NCBI GenBank assembly: GCA_011371465.1
Contig: DRQL01000054.1
Coordinates: 1-7,859 of the forward strand
DNA from: Gammaproteobacteria bacterium
GTDB taxonomy: Bacteria; Pseudomonadota; Gammaproteobacteria; DSM-19610
Direction of reading: 5' to 3'
Length of the DNA: 7,859 nucleotides
Shown: piece after piece, positions 1-6,268 of the stretch
How positions within the stretch are numbered: the stretch's first letter is position 1
How the letters are laid out: each line of letters opens with the position of its first letter
Translations under genes and position numbers: made by a program
The notes under the pieces: generated by a model
The model's database searches: none
Told to the model about the DNA's origin: nothing
Seen by the model: the letters and a program-made list of their open reading frames with translations, nothing else

Positions 1-1499
1 ATCCATTTATCTGTATCCGTGTAATACGTGTAATCGGTAGTGCGCGTATCATCCCCAATAACATTCCCGGTCTCCACCACCTTTGCCGGATTTCCGTAAC
101 TGTCGTAACCTGAGTAGTCGGTGCGGTATACACCACCCTCTCGCCAGATTTCCCGACTTAACAGAATCGGGGCAACCGTGGCACTATCAACTTTTGCAGT
201 ACTGCGACCATGCCAGTAATTTTCACCGGATATCTGCTGAGAGCCCCAGTTATTGATTTCCTGTTCAACCAGAATACCGGCCTGATCGTAGGTCTCACGA
301 CTGAGCAAAAGACCTATTTTCCATACATCCCCACTGAAATTCCCTGAATAGCCAAAGTGCTGGTACTCATATCTTCCATTGGGTGCCGTAATGGTGGTTT
401 TATCAAGTGCTGAACCTCTGTCAATCGCCGGTTCATAGTTATAGATCCAGGTTCCCGGACTGATATTTGTACCGCCAATCGTTTTCCGGTCGATAGCAGC
501 TGTAGGAAACGTCGTATCCGCAGGATTGAAGTAAACGTGTTTGTAGGTGTAATCAATTGTACCCCCATAGGGGTAGGTCACCTGCTTGAGAGAAAAGCTG
601 CCGGCCAGACCAGGCGTACCCAAAAGCGGGTAGTAATCATATTTCCAGGATTTATTGTCGGGCCGAACAACTTCTGTCAACTGTTCCTGGCCATCTGCCA
701 GACCTGCTATCGCGCTATACCTGTATTGCCATGTCTGGGCATTTGCAGTGATACTACTGAGGCGCACTGCGCTTGTCCCGTCAAAGTCGTAGTTGAATTG
801 GACAAGTCGGCCATCGCTTCCCGTTACTGTGTCGATATAGGTAAACCCGCCACCTGTCTTGTAAGCAATATCAATTCGATTTCCGTTGGTATCCTCGATA
901 CGGCTGGTATACCAGCTTACTTCGGTCCCGTTATCCTCGTATTGATCCATGGTATAAACCGTGCCATCCGGCCCGGTAACCACAAGTCCCGCAACGCCAC
1001 ATTCCGCTTTCCAACGACTACGTGTAATCAGGTAAGCGTTCGGGTCATTCGCCAGAAACAGGATTTCGCGTCCTCCGTCGGGTTTTTCCAGCGAAGGGTT
1101 ATTGGCAACCGAGACGCCCCACAGGTCTTGCGTGCAGATTTTGTCAGCATCTCCGCTGGCAACCACAATGCGGCCGAAATGCATCGACCAGCCGATACCA
1201 TTTACATTGCGGTCTCCGACATTGTCCTGCACGCTGTTGTAGACACGATTGACAACAATATCCAGTCCGCCATTACCCGGAATCTTCAAGTCAACATAGC
1301 TGAGCGACACGCTGCCAGAGAACGGGTCTATATATTCATTGAAATTCTGATTTAGCGAGTCTTTGAAAGGATTAATGCCCGGCTCCGCATAGTAGTCCCG
1401 AATCGCTTCAGCGGACGCCGGCGATGCGAACCCAAGCAGAGCCACAAACAGAATGCTTTTGATCACTTTCACTGGAACGGCAACCAACCTGCAATGCAT
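1..1499 (-). CDS. Exported RHS/YD-repeat protein, N-terminal 499 residues (3' end beyond window)
   Basis: The minus-strand frame is open from an ATG at 1499 to the left edge, so the gene is incomplete at its C-terminus. Residues 1-30 form a Sec signal peptide: basic start, hydrophobic core ILFVALLGFA, likely cleavage after ASA30. Residues 58-90 carry DPFSGSVSLSYVDLKIPGNGG and the following LDIVVNRVYNS, an N-terminal signature typical of large bacterial RHS-repeat proteins. YD/RHS-type elements follow: IEDTNGNRIDIAY (201-213), EVVRPDNKSWKYDYY (276-290) and YDSYGNP (465-471). RHS proteins build a beta-barrel shell and often carry a variable C-terminal toxin; that part is not visible, so a toxin role is inference. 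Start choice: GGAAA lies 4 nt before the ATG, a weak ribosome binding site. In-frame GTG codons at residues 10 and 12 would shorten the signal peptide's basic region. The gene lies 64 nt downstream of a small secreted-protein ORF and is probably co-transcribed with it. Confidence 0.88.
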   Translation of the reverse strand, partial: MHCRLVAVPVKVIKSILFVALLGFASPASAEAIRDYYAEPGINPFKDSLNQNFNEYIDPFSGSVSLSYVDLKIPGNGGLDIVVNRVYNSVQDNVGDRNVNGIGWSMHFGRIVVASGDADKICTQDLWGVSVANNPSLEKPDGGREILFLANDPNAYLITRSRWKAECGVAGLVVTGPDGTVYTMDQYEDNGTEVSWYTSRIEDTNGNRIDIAYKTGGGFTYIDTVTGSDGRLVQFNYDFDGTSAVRLSSITANAQTWQYRYSAIAGLADGQEQLTEVVRPDNKSWKYDYYPLLGTPGLAGSFSLKQVTYPYGGTIDYTYKHVYFNPADTTFPTAAIDRKTIGGTNISPGTWIYNYEPAIDRGSALDKTTITAPNGRYEYQHFGYSGNFSGDVWKIGLLLSRETYDQAGILVEQEINNWGSQQISGENYWHGRSTAKVDSATVAPILLSREIWREGGVYRTDYSGYDSYGNPAKVVETGNVIGDDTRTTDYTYYTDTDKW

Positions 1500-1563
1500 A
1501 ATATTTCCATATTCATGTCACGCGGCGTCCTGCAGCCGGTGACAGTGGCAATAGCATTCCTGC

Positions 1564-1809
1564 TTAATGCGTTGTTGAATTCGAAACTGCTGGAACGCCG
1601 GGCGTTGGTCGCTCGATGGGGATATGTACGACAGCGGGCGCTACCGCCGGCTTGGTGCGAACTTTCGCGCGCGATTGGGATGTCGCCTCAGGTGACTCAG
1701 CCGGTTTGCTCGCTTCATCTACAACTGAGGGCGCCGACATCGCAGACGCGATCGATCTGTCGTGAGTGGCTAACAGCATACAGGCTAAAAACAGGTATTG
1801 AACACGCAT
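1564..1809 (-). CDS. Small secreted Pro/Ala/Ser-rich hypothetical protein (81 aa)
   Basis: I do not recognise this family. The ATG at 1809 is preceded by a strong Shine-Dalgarno GGGGGAA with 5 nt spacing, the best ribosome binding site in the left part of the window, which favours a real gene over a chance ORF. Residues 1-23 look like a Sec signal peptide: MRVQ, hydrophobic YLFLACMLLA, then SIASA with likely cleavage after Ala23. The mature part of about 58 residues is rich in Pro, Ala, Ser and Thr (KPAVAPAVVHIPIERPTPG), has no cysteine and looks disordered. C10 sits too early for a lipobox. It lies 64 nt upstream of the exported RHS gene on the same strand, so it may be the first gene of a two-gene transcript. 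A periplasmic or surface partner of the RHS protein is a guess from context only. An overlapping plus-strand frame lacks a ribosome binding site. Confidence 0.55.
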   Translation of the reverse strand: MRVQYLFLACMLLATHDRSIASAMSAPSVVDEASKPAESPEATSQSRAKVRTKPAVAPAVVHIPIERPTPGVPAVSNSTTH

Positions 1810-1814
1810 TGACG

Positions 1815-1821
1815 TTCCCCC
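1815..1821 (-). promoter_or_regulatory. Strong Shine-Dalgarno site of the small secreted-protein ORF
   Basis: GGGGGAA on the minus strand, 5 nt before the ATG at 1809. It supports both the existence and the start of this short ORF. Confidence 0.6.
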
Positions 1822-1889
1822 AAAAGTCTATGCTTTTTTTATTCAGTGGCTGCACGCGAACCGGAGATAGCACACAGAGCCGCTACCTA

Positions 1890-1920
1890 ATTGATAACAT
1901 TGATAGCCCATACGATCAAT
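1890..1920. repeat. Operator-like ATTGAT repeats around the putative promoter
   Basis: On the plus strand ATTGAT occurs at 1890-1895 and 1899-1904, and its exact reverse complement ATCAAT at 1915-1920. The last two form a perfect 6-bp inverted repeat with a 10-nt spacer, so the half-site centres are 16 nt apart. The set covers the putative -35 and -10 elements, where a repressor or activator could act. No specific regulator can be named. Confidence 0.3.
1891..1919 (-). promoter_or_regulatory. Putative sigma-70-type promoter of the small-ORF/RHS locus
   Basis: On the minus strand, TTGATC (1919-1914, 4 of 6 to the -35 consensus) is separated by 17 nt from TATCAA (1896-1891, 4 of 6 to the -10 consensus). 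It lies downstream of the tRNA terminator and would give a leader of roughly 75 nt before the ATG at 1809. The -35 overlaps an ATTGAT inverted repeat. This is a match by eye in an A/T-rich stretch, so confidence is limited. Confidence 0.35.
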
Positions 1921-1970
1921 GATTTCTGCAAATTTCCCACTGGAAAAACTACCGCACAGGCAGTTCTGAA

Positions 1971-2007
1971 ACGAAAAACAGGCTAGAGGAATAACCTCTA
2001 ACCTGTT
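1971..2007 (-). terminator. Rho-independent terminator of the initiator tRNA gene
   Basis: On the minus strand AACAGGTTAGAGG, loop TTATT and CCTCTAGCCTGTT form a 13-bp stem with one G-U wobble, running into a T-rich tail (TTTTTCGTTT). The wobble becomes an A-C mismatch in plus-strand RNA, so the hairpin is best formed in minus-strand transcripts. It starts 19 nt after the tRNA 3' end. It should insulate the RHS locus from tRNA transcription. Confidence 0.85.
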
Positions 2008-2026
2008 GTTTTTACTGCACTAATAT

Positions 2027-2103
<77 letters not shown>

Positions 2104-2116
2104 TCAGACGTCGCGC

Positions 2117-2145
2117 ATTTTAAGGTGTTAACGGCGTAGCCGCAA
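2117..2145 (-). promoter_or_regulatory. Promoter of the initiator tRNA gene
   Basis: Minus-strand TTGCGG (2145-2140) and TAAAAT (2122-2117, 5 of 6 to the -10 consensus) are separated by 17 nt. The -10 is followed directly by GCGCGACG, a GC-rich discriminator as found at stable-RNA promoters under stringent control, so repression by ppGpp is a reasonable inference. Transcription would begin a few bases before the mature 5' end at 2103, leaving a very short leader for RNase P. Confidence 0.6.
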
Positions 2146-2340
2146 GGGGTAACGCAGGTTTATTTACCGCTACCGGTCACCACTGGTCCACCGACCGGCA
2201 TAAGGTCCACAGCAAGCTCCCGGCTGGTATTCTGCGAATATGCCTGCACAATAGGCTGACCACCACTATGGCAACGTGAATCCCGACCCGCCAGTATCCG
2301 GGTTGGTACAAAAACAACCGGTACCACAAACAGACGCGCC

Positions 2341-3255
2341 ATGATAATCGCAATGAAACACTTGCACCCGGCGGACACAGACCGGGCTTCTTCCTCTGGA
2401 CACAGCGGCAGAAAATCTCCAGCCAGCCTGTCGCTCACGGTTCATCTGCTCATTGTCCTGCTGCTGGCTGGCTGCGCGACGACGAATCAGGGCTACATCG
2501 ACAGGCTGACCCGCACATCGGGATTCGAACGACTCCTGGTGCAGGGCGGAGAGTTCGAACACGTGGTATGGCTGCACCGGCCTGCACAGGCTACCCGGCG
2601 CCTGCACATTTACCTGGAAGGCGACGGCAGTCCCTGGATCGGGCACCTGTGGATTGCCTCTGACCCCACTCCGGCAAAACCGCTAATGCTGAAGCTGATG
2701 AAGATGGACAATACCCCCAGTGTCTATCTCGGGCGCCCCTGTTATTTTGGCATGGCCGGCCAGCCATCCTGCAACTCCCGCTACTGGACCTATGCGCGAT
2801 ACTCGGAATCCGTGGTCGACAGCATGCAACAGGCCCTTGACCGAGTCATCAGGCAGACGGACACTGCCGAGCTGATATTCATGGGACACAGTGGTGGTGG
2901 AACCCTGGCCATGCTGCTCGCGGAAAGATTTCCCCAAACACGCGCCGTAGTCACACTTGCAGGCAACCTCGACACCGACCGCTGGACAAGATGGCACGGC
3001 TACCTGCCGTTGCGTGAGTCATTGAACCCCGCTGCGCGCACACCGCTTTCTGCAGATATTTACCAGTTACACCTGGCCGGCGCCAGGGACCAGGTTGTTC
3101 CGCCGGCCCTGATCGAGCCGGTAGTCGCAAGACAGCCCGGCGCTCATCTTCAAATTATTCCCGGCTTCGATCACACCTGCTGCTGGGGAGAGATCTGGCC
3201 TGACATCCTGCAAACACTGAACCGCCAGGCAGACACCCCGCGGCCGGAAACGTGA
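2341..3255 (+). CDS. Lipoprotein alpha/beta hydrolase (serine hydrolase), 304 aa
   Basis: A predicted lipid-anchored serine hydrolase; substrate unknown. The hydrophobic segment LTVHLLIVLL leads into the lipobox LAGC with Cys45. Ala46-Thr47 follows, with no Asp at +2, so outer-membrane sorting is expected. The catalytic apparatus is clear: nucleophile elbow GHSGG with Ser184, acid Asp250 in GARDQVVP, and His278 in GFDHTC. LEGDGSPW (92-99) probably lies at the oxyanion hole, and YLGRPCYFG (129-137), with C134 and C144, fits a recurrent proteobacterial alpha/beta hydrolase family that I cannot link to a named enzyme. Start: ATG 2341 gives an unusually long 32-residue polar stretch before the hydrophobic core, and ATG 2353 is equally possible. 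Neither has a good ribosome binding site, and no in-frame start codon exists between the upstream stop at 2257 and 2341. The gene converges on nuoN with 30 nt between stops and has no functional tie to complex I. Confidence 0.88.
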   Translation: MIIAMKHLHPADTDRASSSGHSGRKSPASLSLTVHLLIVLLLAGCATTNQGYIDRLTRTSGFERLLVQGGEFEHVVWLHRPAQATRRLHIYLEGDGSPWIGHLWIASDPTPAKPLMLKLMKMDNTPSVYLGRPCYFGMAGQPSCNSRYWTYARYSESVVDSMQQALDRVIRQTDTAELIFMGHSGGGTLAMLLAERFPQTRAVVTLAGNLDTDRWTRWHGYLPLRESLNPAARTPLSADIYQLHLAGARDQVVPPALIEPVVARQPGAHLQIIPGFDHTCCWGEIWPDILQTLNRQADTPRPET

Positions 3256-3272
3256 CGTGCGGCACGGCCGCG
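3239..3272. terminator. GC-rich inverted repeat between convergent genes, possible bidirectional terminator
   Basis: CGCGGCCG (3239-3246) and CGGCCGCG (3265-3272) are perfect reverse complements around an 18-nt loop that contains the hydrolase stop codon. An alternative shorter hairpin, GCGGC/GCCGC with a 3-nt loop, sits at 3259-3271. Neither is followed by a T-run on either strand, so this is not a standard intrinsic terminator. It is the only structure seen between the two convergent transcripts. Confidence 0.25.
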
Positions 3273-3285
3273 ACCGCGCCTCCGG

Positions 3286-4719
3286 TCAGCCGATCACCTG
3301 GCTGCAGAGCGCCATCAAACCGCCCGGGAACAGGCCCAGCAACAGTATCGCCAGCCCATTGGCGGTCAGGCCGAAGCGCAGATCGAAATGCGGGGCCAGT
3401 GGCTGCTCGTCCTCGGCCTTGTCGAAATACATGACCTTGATGATACGGATGTAATAATAGGCACCGATCACGGAGAAAAACACGGCAACGGCAGCCAGCC
3501 AGATCATGTCGATATCGACCACCGCCTGCAGCACCGACAGCTTGGCGTAGAAACCAACCGTCGGCGGCACGCCCGCCATCGAGAACATCAGGATCAGCAT
3601 CATGAAAGCAAACCAGGAATTGCGCTGGTTCAGGCCCTTGAAGTCGTCGATCTCATCCGCCTCGAACCCCGCCCGGCTGAGCAGGATGATCATGCCGAAA
3701 GCGCCGGCCGCCATCAGTGCGTAGGTAATGATATAGAACATGGCTGCGGCGTAGCCCTGCCCGGTGCCCGACAGGATACCCAGCAGCAGGAAGCCAACGT
3801 GCGAAATGGTCGAGTAGGCCAGCATGCGTTTCAGGTTGGTCTGCGCGATCGCCACCACGTTGCCGATCGCCAGCGACAGTACCGCCAGTGCCACCAGCAT
3901 CCCCTGCCACTCGGACTGCAGCGCACCGAGGGATTCCACCAGCAGCCGCATCACCATGGCAAACGCAGCGATCTTGGACGCACTGCCGATAAACAGGGTA
4001 ACCGGTGTCGGTGCGCCCTGGTAGACATCCGGCACCCACATGTGAAACGGCACGGCACCCAGCTTGAAGGACAGGCCGACCACGATGAACGTTGCGGCAA
4101 AGACCAGCGGGGCAGTGGCTTCCTGCCCTTTCAGGGTATCCGCAATCAGGCCAATATCCAGCGTGCCGGTCAGACCGTACAGGATGGACATCCCGTACAG
4201 CAGCATGCCGGACGCCAGCGCGCCCAGCACAAAATATTTCATGGCGGCTTCGGAACAGGGATACGAATCCCGGTTAAAGGCCACCATCGCATACAGCGAC
4301 AGGGACAGCAGTTCCAGGCCCAGGTAGACCGTCAGCAGGCTGTGCGCGGAGACCAGGATCATCATGCCCAGCATGGCAAACAGGCCCAGCACATAGTATT
4401 CGCCCCGGAACAGCTTGCGTTCCACCAGGTAGTGGCGCGAGTACAGGAACGCCAGGAAGGTCACCAGGTAGATAAACACTTTCAGGGTACTGCCCATGGC
4501 GTCCGCGATATAGGTGCCGAAGAACGCCAGTTCGCCCTGCCCGCTGCCGGTCGTCATGGTGATGATCGCAGCGAATACCAGCGTGAACTGCGCCAGCCAG
4601 TAACTGATCGCGCGCTCCCGGTCACTGATGAACAGGTCCAGCACCAGGATCACGCAGGTCATCGACAGCACGAAGATTTCGGGCAGGATCAGCATAAATT
4701 CAGCAGGAGCAACGATCAT
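3286..4719 (-). CDS. nuoN: NADH-quinone oxidoreductase subunit N
   Basis: A 477-residue antiporter-like membrane subunit of complex I, the ND2 equivalent, close to the usual bacterial length of about 485. It is hydrophobic throughout, with about 14 expected membrane helices. Recognisable family motifs are YLGLELLSL (Glu136), AAMKYFVLGA (Lys161), SFKLGAVPFHMW (Lys219, His226), VPDVYQGAPTPVT (229-241), SASKIAAF (Lys249), NLKRMLAYSTISHVGF (295-310) and GVPPTVGFYAKL (Lys393). These line up with the proton-channel Glu, Lys and His residues known in this family, and none is missing. The start is ATG 4719, with Shine-Dalgarno AAGGGA 5 nt upstream overlapping the TAA stop of nuoM, which suggests coupled translation. 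It ends the nuo operon in this window and faces a convergent hydrolase gene. Confidence 0.98.
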   Translation of the reverse strand: MIVAPAEFMLILPEIFVLSMTCVILVLDLFISDRERAISYWLAQFTLVFAAIITMTTGSGQGELAFFGTYIADAMGSTLKVFIYLVTFLAFLYSRHYLVERKLFRGEYYVLGLFAMLGMMILVSAHSLLTVYLGLELLSLSLYAMVAFNRDSYPCSEAAMKYFVLGALASGMLLYGMSILYGLTGTLDIGLIADTLKGQEATAPLVFAATFIVVGLSFKLGAVPFHMWVPDVYQGAPTPVTLFIGSASKIAAFAMVMRLLVESLGALQSEWQGMLVALAVLSLAIGNVVAIAQTNLKRMLAYSTISHVGFLLLGILSGTGQGYAAAMFYIITYALMAAGAFGMIILLSRAGFEADEIDDFKGLNQRNSWFAFMMLILMFSMAGVPPTVGFYAKLSVLQAVVDIDMIWLAAVAVFFSVIGAYYYIRIIKVMYFDKAEDEQPLAPHFDLRFGLTANGLAILLLGLFPGGLMALCSQVIG

Positions 4720-4728
4720 GGGTTTCCC

Positions 4729-6243
4729 TTACAGCTTCGATACCGAAATGTGAGCGACCAGGTTCTGGATACTGGCCTGCATCACCTCCACCAGCGGCGC
4801 CGGCCACAGCCCGAACAACAGCACCATGAACACCAGGCTGCCGAGAATGACGATTTCACGCCCGTTGACATCCTGCAGCGCTGCCACGCTGTCGTTGGCG
4901 ACTTCACCGAACATCACGCGTTTGACCATCCACAGGGTATAGGCCGCCCCCAGTATCAGGGTGGTCGCCGCCAGGAAGGCGATCCAGAAACTGGCCTTGA
5001 AACTGGCAAGGATCACCATGAACTCACCGACAAAACCGGAAGTACCCGGCAACCCGGCGTTGGCCATGGCAAACAGCATCATGAAGGCGGCAAACACCGG
5101 CATGGTATTCGCGACCCCGCCGTAGTCGGCGATCTCGCGGCTGTGCATGCGGTCATACAGGACGCCGACACACAGGAACATGGCCGCGGAGATAAAGCCG
5201 TGCGACACCATCTGCACCATACCGCCTTCCATGGCCATCACCGACCCCTGGCTGCTGCCGCCGTGGTTGTCCATGATGGTGAAGATGAGAAAAAATCCCA
5301 GCGTCGCAAAACCCATGTGTGCAATCGATGAATAGGCAATCAGTTTTTTCATGTCCTGCTGCACCAGCGCCACGAAACCGATGTACACCACCGCGGTCAG
5401 CGACATGAAGATGATCAACCAGTCCAGCTCGTTACTGGCGTCCGGTGTGATGGGCAGGCTGAAACGCAGGAAACCGTAACCACCGATTTTCAGCATGATG
5501 GCGGCCAGGATTACCGAACCGCCGGTAGGCGCCTCCACGTGCGCGTCCGGCAGCCAGGTATGTACCGGCCACATGGGCACCTTGACCGCAAACGCCAGCA
5601 GGAAGGCCAGGAAGATCAGCACCTGCTCCGTCAGACCCAGCTTGAGCACGTGGAAATCGAGGATCGAGAAACTGCCCGACTGGGTATACATGTAGATCAG
5701 CGCCACCAGCATGAACACCGAACCCAGGAAGGTGTACAGGAAAAACTTGATGGTCGCGTACACGCGCCGCGGCCCGCCCCAGATGCCGATGATCAGGAAC
5801 ATCGGGATGAGCATGCCTTCCCAGAACACGTAGAACAGCATGGCGTCCAGGGCGGCGAACACGCCGTTCATCAGGCCTTCCATGATCAGGAAGGACGCCA
5901 TGTACTGCGCCGGGCGTTCCTTGATCACTTCCCAGCCCGCCAGGATCACCAGCACGCTGGTAAAGGTAGTGAGGATGATCAGCGGCATGGAAATACCGTC
6001 GATACCGAGCTGGTAGTAAATGTTGAACGCCGGCACCCAGGAAGCCTTTTCCTGGAACTGCATCTCCGCCGTGCTGACGTCAAAGCCGGTGTACAGGAAC
6101 AGGCTGGCCAGGAACGTGATGACAGCCACGGCCAGCGCCAGCGGACGCGGGTTCAGGCTCGGCCACTGGCTGGTGGCGAGCACCAGCAGGCCGCCGACAA
6201 TCGGCATCCAGATCACCAGACTGAGCAACGGAAACTCACCCAT
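4729..6243 (-). CDS. nuoM: NADH-quinone oxidoreductase subunit M
   Basis: A 504-residue antiporter-like subunit of the complex I membrane arm, the ND4 equivalent, matching the normal size of about 500. Key family features are present: FWEGMLIPM with Glu142, FAVKVPMWPVHTWLPDAHVE (219-238) with the channel Lys221, APTGGSVILAAIMLKIGGYG with Lys252, DMKKLIAYSSIAHMGF (297-312), the SHGFISAAMF helix (347-356), and GLPGTSGFVGEF with Glu407. These correspond to residues needed for proton translocation and coupling. The start is taken as ATG 6243, because AAAAGGG lies 7 nt upstream; a TTG codon directly before it is in frame but less likely. It begins 25 nt after the nuoL stop and ends 9 nt before nuoN, so the three genes are one transcription unit. 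Confidence 0.98.
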   Translation of the reverse strand: MGEFPLLSLVIWMPIVGGLLVLATSQWPSLNPRPLALAVAVITFLASLFLYTGFDVSTAEMQFQEKASWVPAFNIYYQLGIDGISMPLIILTTFTSVLVILAGWEVIKERPAQYMASFLIMEGLMNGVFAALDAMLFYVFWEGMLIPMFLIIGIWGGPRRVYATIKFFLYTFLGSVFMLVALIYMYTQSGSFSILDFHVLKLGLTEQVLIFLAFLLAFAVKVPMWPVHTWLPDAHVEAPTGGSVILAAIMLKIGGYGFLRFSLPITPDASNELDWLIIFMSLTAVVYIGFVALVQQDMKKLIAYSSIAHMGFATLGFFLIFTIMDNHGGSSQGSVMAMEGGMVQMVSHGFISAAMFLCVGVLYDRMHSREIADYGGVANTMPVFAAFMMLFAMANAGLPGTSGFVGEFMVILASFKASFWIAFLAATTLILGAAYTLWMVKRVMFGEVANDSVAALQDVNGREIVILGSLVFMVLLFGLWPAPLVEVMQASIQNLVAHISVSKL

Positions 6244-6268
6244 CAATTAACCCTTTTCATAAATCGCG

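Noticed and set aside
537..1355. Plus-strand open frame of 272 codons
   Set aside because: It is antisense to the RHS gene, whose frame has a signal peptide and RHS motifs. The plus frame shows no domain.
1494..1922. Plus-strand open frame of 142 codons
   Set aside because: It has no ribosome binding site and no recognisable domain. The opposing minus-strand ORF has both a strong Shine-Dalgarno site and a signal peptide.
1..2026. Integrase, insertion sequence or attachment-site repeat at the tRNA-proximal locus
   Set aside because: Looked for because of the tRNA position, but no transposase or integrase frame, terminal inverted repeat, or second copy of the tRNA 3' sequence is present in the window.
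2299..2325. Short GGTTG/CAACC and GGTAC/GTACC inverted repeats upstream of the hydrolase
   Set aside because: Stems of 5 bp with 9-11 nt loops are too weak to call an operator or a terminator, and no promoter could be placed with them.
2266..2646. Minus-strand frame of 126 codons over the hydrolase 5' region
   Set aside because: It is antisense to a gene with a lipobox and catalytic triad, and has no motif of its own.
3388..5331. Plus-strand open frame of 647 codons across nuoN and into nuoM
   Set aside because: The translation is a Gln/His/Arg-rich string without domains, typical of the antisense of GC-rich membrane-protein genes. It crosses a real gene boundary.
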